A program made the position numbers and the translations under genes. The notes under the pieces are model-generated. The model saw nothing but the letters and a program-made list of their open reading frames with translations. It was not told the origin of the DNA and did not search any database. From NCBI GenBank assembly GCA_964479625.1, contig CAYZMS010000030.1, positions 1-45,804 of the forward strand: a stretch of DNA of 45,804 nucleotides. The letters run 5' to 3'. Source of the stretch: CAYZMS01 sp964479625 (GTDB lineage Bacteria; Bacteroidota; Bacteroidia; Chitinophagales; Saprospiraceae). Positions 41,476 to 45,804 of the stretch are shown piece after piece; positions within the stretch are counted from its first letter, which is position 1, and each line of letters starts with the position of its first letter.

Positions 41476-42797
41476 AACAGCTATTCCTGAATCCAAGATG
41501 CCTCTGGATGTTCGGAGGACTGGTAGTTTTATTCGCCCTCAGTTTCTTTGCCAGTTTTTTGTTTCCCTTTATACAAGGCCTCTTTGTACTGGCCCTGGCT
41601 TTGGTGATCACTGATTTCGCCCTGTTGTTTGGCCGGCATTTGCCCCTGCATTGCGAACGCCGACTCCCCAAGCTGCTAAACCTGGGCGACCTTAATACGA
41701 TCCGCCTTATTTTCGAAAACCAAACGCACCGAAAGCTTGAAATAAGAGTAATTGAAGAACTCCCCGTTCAATTGCAGATCCGGGACTTTTCAAAAAGCTT
41801 CTCTCTGGAAAAAGGAAAACCGGAGGTCCTGACCTATGAAATTGGCCCTACTGAACGGGGAGCCTACACCTTTGGTCCGGTAAATGTTTTTGTAAGTGGG
41901 CCGATCGGCCTACTTGAACGACGGATCAGGTTCCATAAAGAAGAACAAAGTATACCGGTCTTCCCCTCTGTACTTCAAATGAAGGAAATGGAATTGCGGG
42001 CGTTTAACAAGCTGAATACCCAAAAAGGGATCAAGCGCATACGCCGACTGGGCCATAGTTATGAGTTCGAACAAATAAAGAATTATGTGCGAGGGGACGA
42101 TTATCGCTCCATTAACTGGAAGGCAAGCAGTCGGCGGGCTGCACTAATGGTCAATCAATACGAGGATGAGCGCTCTCAGCAGATATACTGCGTGATCGAT
42201 AAAAGCCGGGTAATGCACATGCCGTTTGAAGGCCTTAGCCTAATGGATCATGCCGTCAATACCAGTCTTGCTATTTCCAATATCGCCCTGCAAAAATACG
42301 ACCGGGCAGGCCTGATCACCTTTTCAGATAAGATCGGGGCCACCATCAAAGCAGAGCAACGCCCCCTCCAACTAAACAAGATCCTGAACGCCCTTTACAA
42401 CGAGAGCCATCGAAACGTAGAAGCCAATTACGAGATCTTTTATTACGCCGCCCGCAAACTGATCACAGGCCGCAGTCTGATTTTGCTTTTTACCAACTTC
42501 CAAAGTCCCTTTGCTCTGGAGCGTGTCATTCCCCACCTCAGAAAGGTTAACCGACTCCATCTGCTCGTGGTGGTTTTTTTCGAAAATACTGAAATTCGAA
42601 CCTTTGCTCAACAACCCGCCACCTCGGTGGAGGGTATTTACCAAAAAACCCTGGCCCGTAAATTCCTGAGCGAAAAACGCCAAATGGTACAACTGCTAGC
42701 TCAATACGGCATTCAAGCCATACTTTCCAGCCCACAGGACCTCTCCATCAATACCATCAATAAATACCTGGAGCTAAAATCCAGGGGATTGATCTGA
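41472..42797 (+). CDS. DUF58 protein (vWA-like), TTG start
   Basis: The 441 residues have two N-terminal membrane segments (about 10-50), a beta domain (LIFENQTHRKLEIRVIEELP), then the DUF58 core YEFEQIKNYVRGDDYRSINW, KASSRRAALMVNQYEDERSQ and a vWA-like C-terminal part with CVIDKSR and the DHAVNTSLAISNIAL helix. The start is TTG at 41472, embedded in the upstream stop (TTGA); the first in-frame ATG (41508) would cut into the membrane segment. DUF58 proteins usually accompany MoxR ATPases in envelope-related operons, but no MoxR gene is here. Confidence 0.87.
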   Translation: MKQLFLNPRCLWMFGGLVVLFALSFFASFLFPFIQGLFVLALALVITDFALLFGRHLPLHCERRLPKLLNLGDLNTIRLIFENQTHRKLEIRVIEELPVQLQIRDFSKSFSLEKGKPEVLTYEIGPTERGAYTFGPVNVFVSGPIGLLERRIRFHKEEQSIPVFPSVLQMKEMELRAFNKLNTQKGIKRIRRLGHSYEFEQIKNYVRGDDYRSINWKASSRRAALMVNQYEDERSQQIYCVIDKSRVMHMPFEGLSLMDHAVNTSLAISNIALQKYDRAGLITFSDKIGATIKAEQRPLQLNKILNALYNESHRNVEANYEIFYYAARKLITGRSLILLFTNFQSPFALERVIPHLRKVNRLHLLVVVFFENTEIRTFAQQPATSVEGIYQKTLARKFLSEKRQMVQLLAQYGIQAILSSPQDLSINTINKYLELKSRGLI

Positions 42798-42838
42798 TCA
42801 TGAAGGGCAGAAGACCATGAGCAGCAGGCTTTGGACCC

Positions 42839-43924
42839 TTACTGGGGCAGGTCGATCGTCCGTATGATATGCTCCAGGTATTGAATAAAATTGCGTTTGT
42901 CTTCTCCTGGAGCATGAATAAAGCCATCTACAAAAACGACATCCTGGTTGACGGGATCATGAATGAGGTAACTTACAAATGCTCCCCCCATAAAGTCATT
43001 TTCCACTTCCCAAATACCCCGGGCCTCCAACGCATATTTGCCGTCGATCTGAGTGACATTGGTGAGCATGGGCAAATCCTCATCGTTTACCCGCATAAAG
43101 GTATTCGGCAAGGTAGAAGAAACGTACTCCCTGCCGATGGAATCCCGAATAGCCTTGATATTTTCCTTACTCATTACTTCAGGGCCGGGGTAATCGAGTC
43201 GCTTGAGGATAAGGTTACTGCTTGATTTGGAGGTTTCTTTTCGCATCCATACAATATTCCCGTCGCTGATCGCCTGGAAATATTCACCGGGGATTTTCAT
43301 GTCTACCCCGATCTTTTCCTCTACCTCCTGCTGCAGTGTTGCATTTTCGCCGTCAAGATAGACGGTCGCATCGATTTTCGTTCTGTCGTGTTCCCGGATC
43401 TTGTTGATTATTCCGGAAAAATTTGTTTTTAGGTTTTGAATAATCTCCGCTTCGGTATCACCGAACAAATAGATGATCAATTGTCCTTTTGCCCACTTGT
43501 TCCTTCCGATCAAGGTATTAAATTCGGGATCCTCCTGTCGTTGGTAGGTTAATTTTTCATCTCCAACATCCCGCCGAACCAGTTGGGTAGCCACAGAGCT
43601 TTTATCCCCCAGATTTGCTATGATCAGATAGGTGCGCAGTTCCTTACGCAGCGGATCCCCCAGTAATTCTTCGGGCGTGAAGTGCCTGAGGTCCAGCAAA
43701 GGCTCCGGTTGAGGCAAAATGGGATAGGCCGATGAATAATAAAAACGCAGAGAGTCGCCAACGGGTCCATCCCAAACGTATTGGTCCGCAATAACGACTA
43801 GTTCGTTGATCTCTCCGTAGGCATTGGGCACGCTTTTAAGGCTTTCGGATACGTCATTTGTACATCCCACAAATAACAGCATGCCAAGAATCAGTAACGA
43901 AAGCAGAAGCCGATTATAAATCAT
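42839..43924 (-). CDS. DUF4837 lipoprotein
   Basis: The 361 residues have a lipoprotein signal peptide with lipobox LLFVGC (Cys21), then the DUF4837 domain (about 40-355: AYGEINELVVIADQYVWDGP, RKELRTYLIIANLGDKS, DMKIPGEYFQAISDGNIVWM, GIWEVENDFMGGAFVSY). The family is restricted to Bacteroidota and its function is unknown. Position +2 after the Cys is Asn, not Asp. It is convergent with the DUF58 gene across 41 nt. Confidence 0.92.
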   Translation of the reverse strand: MIYNRLLLSLLILGMLLFVGCTNDVSESLKSVPNAYGEINELVVIADQYVWDGPVGDSLRFYYSSAYPILPQPEPLLDLRHFTPEELLGDPLRKELRTYLIIANLGDKSSVATQLVRRDVGDEKLTYQRQEDPEFNTLIGRNKWAKGQLIIYLFGDTEAEIIQNLKTNFSGIINKIREHDRTKIDATVYLDGENATLQQEVEEKIGVDMKIPGEYFQAISDGNIVWMRKETSKSSSNLILKRLDYPGPEVMSKENIKAIRDSIGREYVSSTLPNTFMRVNDEDLPMLTNVTQIDGKYALEARGIWEVENDFMGGAFVSYLIHDPVNQDVVFVDGFIHAPGEDKRNFIQYLEHIIRTIDLPQ

Positions 43925-44193
43925 GTATTTTCAGGTTTGCTTCTAATTTAATAAAGTAGTTAATTATTTGGTCTTGTTTTTTTGAAAAGAGATCAAACCC
44001 AGCTCTTCCATTAATTAGATGCCGCCCTTCATTTTTTTGGCGTATTTTTTTTCCGGGTAGTGAATCGAGTGCCAAGGTTTAACTTTTATTTAAACCTTCC
44101 GCATTGGTTGGAGTAAGGCCATTCGCCAATCTTTCGATTTTTGCCCCATTTAATAACTGATTTAATCCGGTTCAACCAATAAATTCGATCAAT

Positions 44194-44988
44194 ATGTCAA
44201 TTACTTATTGGACCTTAGCAATGATTTTCACTTTTCTTTCCATCGACCTGTTCGCTCAAACGGTAATCAATACCGAAGCGTTAAGGCTGCAGGAAGAAGA
44301 AGGTAAGTTTAAAGGTTTATTGGATGCCAGTTTTGGTATGACCCGTAATAAGGCCGGTTTATCCATTAACCCGGAAATTGATCTCCGCGGGGAATGGAAC
44401 TTTGAACAAACCCGGTGGATCGCTTTGGGAGGGTACGAGCTCAACCGTTTCACTGACCTCAACCTGGATGGCTCGGGCGCCCGTAACTTTACCAACCGCT
44501 CTTTTGCCCATTTACGCTACAATCGCAGCCTGAGTAAAGTTGTGACCTGGGAAGTATTCTCTCAGACCCAACATGACGAGATACAGGAGATTGATCTCAG
44601 GACACTACTTGGTACGGGCCTCCGGCTAACCCTTGTAGAGGAAGAGATCGGTTATTTATACCTGGGTGGCGCGTATATGTTTGAATACGAAGCAAGCTCT
44701 TCGATTGATATTCGCAAGATCTACGAGCGCAATAACCGGGTGAGCACCTATGTATCCCTGGGTTTTCGGTTTAACGAATCGGTTAATATAAGTCACACCA
44801 CTTACTTTCAACCCAACCTGGAAGCCTTTGACGATCACCGCTTTTCCAGCATTACGGATATCAAGGCAGCCATCATTGGAGGATTTGGCATGCAGATCAG
44901 CTTTGAGATCCTGTACGACAGCCGGCCACCCATTACTGTGCCCAATACTATGTATGATTTCGATTTTGGCCTGATCCTGAATTTTTAA
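44194..44988 (+). CDS. DUF481 outer-membrane beta-barrel protein
   Basis: The 264 residues start with a signal peptide (MSITYWTLAMIFTFLSIDLFA). Alternating amphipathic strands follow: GLLDASFGMTRNKAGL, RSFAHLRYNRSLSKVVTWEV, LGTGLRLTLVEEEIGYLYLG, VSTYVSLGFRFNESVNISHT. The last strand ends in the aromatic FGLILNF, the usual barrel-end signal. The QTQHDEIQEIDLRTLLGTGL segment fits DUF481 (putative salt-induced outer-membrane proteins). It has its own unit, divergent from the DUF4837 gene. Confidence 0.85.
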   Translation: MSITYWTLAMIFTFLSIDLFAQTVINTEALRLQEEEGKFKGLLDASFGMTRNKAGLSINPEIDLRGEWNFEQTRWIALGGYELNRFTDLNLDGSGARNFTNRSFAHLRYNRSLSKVVTWEVFSQTQHDEIQEIDLRTLLGTGLRLTLVEEEIGYLYLGGAYMFEYEASSSIDIRKIYERNNRVSTYVSLGFRFNESVNISHTTYFQPNLEAFDDHRFSSITDIKAAIIGGFGMQISFEILYDSRPPITVPNTMYDFDFGLILNF

Positions 44989-45284
44989 TACAACCTCTCC
45001 CAGATGGTGGTTTCAGCCGGATGCCGGGAAATGAGCCGATTGGCTACTTACTTTAGCTTTGCCCAGGGCCAGAAGAGAATGACCAGTAGTCGACAGCACT
45101 CGTTGAAACGGTCTGCAGGCATACCTAGGTCACCAGCAGCAGCCAAACAAACTTGTCAGGTCCCTGGATTTTCTAGATATTGAAAAGGCATCAAATCAGA
45201 AGATATAACTATATATCCAGAATAAAGTTCTGGGCAGCAAGATGTTAGCAGTAAGCTAAAAAACTAATTAATTATAGGAAGAAC
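44989..45284. other. Intergenic region at the right border, no gene seen
   Basis: The first half has composition like the core genome and holds no frame of note. The second half turns AT-rich towards the glyoxalase gene. A 6-bp hairpin CCAGAA-TAAAG-TTCTGG lies at 45217-45233. This is where core sequence seems to change to acquired sequence. Confidence 0.4.
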
Positions 45285-45647
45285 ATGAAATTTGAAAACT
45301 CGATAACCATATTGAGAATTATTGACGAATCGAAGGTGAAGGAATTTTATGTTGATTACTTAGGATTCAAAATTGACTGGGAACATCGATTTGGGGATAA
45401 CATGCCTTTATATATGCAAGTATCGAAAAACGAATGCATAATTCACTTATCGGAACATCATGGCGATGGCAAGCCAGGGACGAAAATTCGCATTGAATGT
45501 GATGACGTCAAGGCTTACTATAAAGAACTTAAATCAAAAAATTATAGATTCTTAAACCCCACAGTTAGGTCACAACCCTGGGCGAAAGAGGAAATGTGTC
45601 TCACTGACCCTTTTGGAAACGAGCTTATTTTCTTCAAGCCCAAATGA
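45285..45647 (+). CDS. Glyoxalase/bleomycin-resistance (VOC) superfamily protein
   Basis: The 120 residues have the paired beta-alpha-beta-beta-beta VOC fold: ITILRIIDESKVKEFYVDYL-GFKIDWEHRF, then the Ble-type signature ECIIHLSEHHGDGKPGTKIR, IECDDVKAYYKELKSKNY and LTDPFGNELIFFKPK. The HLSEHHGD motif is typical of the small bleomycin-binding branch, so it may sequester a drug and not act as an enzyme. It is AT-richer than the genes to its left and lies next to a transposase remnant, which points to acquisition. Which substrate it binds cannot be told. Confidence 0.88.
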   Translation: MKFENSITILRIIDESKVKEFYVDYLGFKIDWEHRFGDNMPLYMQVSKNECIIHLSEHHGDGKPGTKIRIECDDVKAYYKELKSKNYRFLNPTVRSQPWAKEEMCLTDPFGNELIFFKPK

Positions 45648-45694
45648 AAAATGAAGCCAGCTATCAACAAAAGCTGGACGTTATGCTCTTCGGG

Positions 45695-45802
45695 CTAGTA
45701 CACATACCTCAAACATTGCTGACGCCATCCTCTCAGCGGTGTATACGGATGAGTAAATACTTGAACCAGTTGGTTATCGGCAAAGAACTCTTGTAATCGA
45801 CT
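45695..45802 (-). pseudogene. Truncated transposase fragment at the right window edge
   Basis: The minus strand reads 35 codons without interruption from the edge to TAG at 45695: RLQEFFADNQLVQVFTHPYT, then PLRGW and an unrelated tail. The segment FFxDNQLVQVFTHPYTP matches the third catalytic segment of rve-type transposases, just before where E of DDE should follow. After TP the similarity ends, so the copy is cut. It is a different element from the IS3 at the left edge (FIQPGKPSQNG there). Confidence 0.55.
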
Positions 45803-45804
45803 GG

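Noticed and set aside
45648..45694. Possible integron attC site after the VOC gene (GCCAGCT...AGCTGGACGTTATGC)
   Set aside because: The GTT core deviates from GTTRRRY and no matching complementary 5' core (GCATAAC) is present; a short inverted repeat alone is not enough.
1..45804. CRISPR arrays, rRNA genes or a replication origin
   Set aside because: No short direct repeats with regular spacers, no rRNA-like sequence and no DnaA-box clusters were seen.

Overview
The window looks like chromosome of a Bacteroidota bacterium, most likely Saprospirales (Lewinella or Phaeodactylibacter-like); the genus is inferred. The evidence is secreted proteins with type IX secretion (T9SS) C-terminal sorting domains, CarboxypepD_reg-type TonB-dependent receptors, LytTR signalling genes, DUF2141/DUF2147/DUF4837 families, and promoters of the Bacteroidota form TTTG-N17..20-TAnnTTTG.

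Left edge (1-5.3 kb): an IS3-family insertion sequence (OrfA/OrfB with a canonical A-AAA-AAG frameshift site), an AT-rich three-gene ABC exporter operon (ATPase plus two DUF3526/NosY-like permeases) and a 22-codon remnant of a Tat-exported protein. These lie immediately beyond the 3' end of a tRNA-Pro(CGG) gene, which suggests an integrated and decaying island.

5.4-13.6 kb: a fibre-like protein made of 31-residue repeats, an outer-membrane beta-barrel receptor, and a 1417-residue T9SS-secreted multidomain protein.

14.3-22.9 kb: an envelope-signalling cluster. One strand carries DUF2141 paralogue A, a LytTR response regulator and a 45-residue membrane peptide. The other carries a TonB receptor, a LytS-type kinase, DUF2141 paralogue B and a BlaI/BlaR1-like pair. 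Three perfect 16-bp palindromes (TACGAA-N4-TTCGTA) cover the predicted blaI promoter. The two-component pair is split between strands and each half has its own DUF2141 gene.

23-34.7 kb: nadE, an alpha-helical orphan protein, a T9SS protein with dockerin-like loops, a membrane protein, kynU, a secreted S74-chaperone fibre that also has a T9SS tail, an orphan LuxR-type regulator, a TrpF-like protein without the catalytic Cys, an alkyltransferase-like (ATL) protein without the acceptor Cys, a DUF2147 protein and a small acidic helical protein.

35-45 kb: mostly housekeeping. recA with a clear promoter, an RDD protein, an RlmD-like rRNA methyltransferase, a receiver-only regulator, an M20 peptidase and a DUF58 protein in one tight run, a DUF4837 lipoprotein and a DUF481 barrel. 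The right edge becomes AT-rich again, with a glyoxalase/bleomycin-resistance-like gene and a truncated transposase fragment.

Several gene ends carry strong inverted repeats, three of which share a CCTCAA...TTGAGG core.
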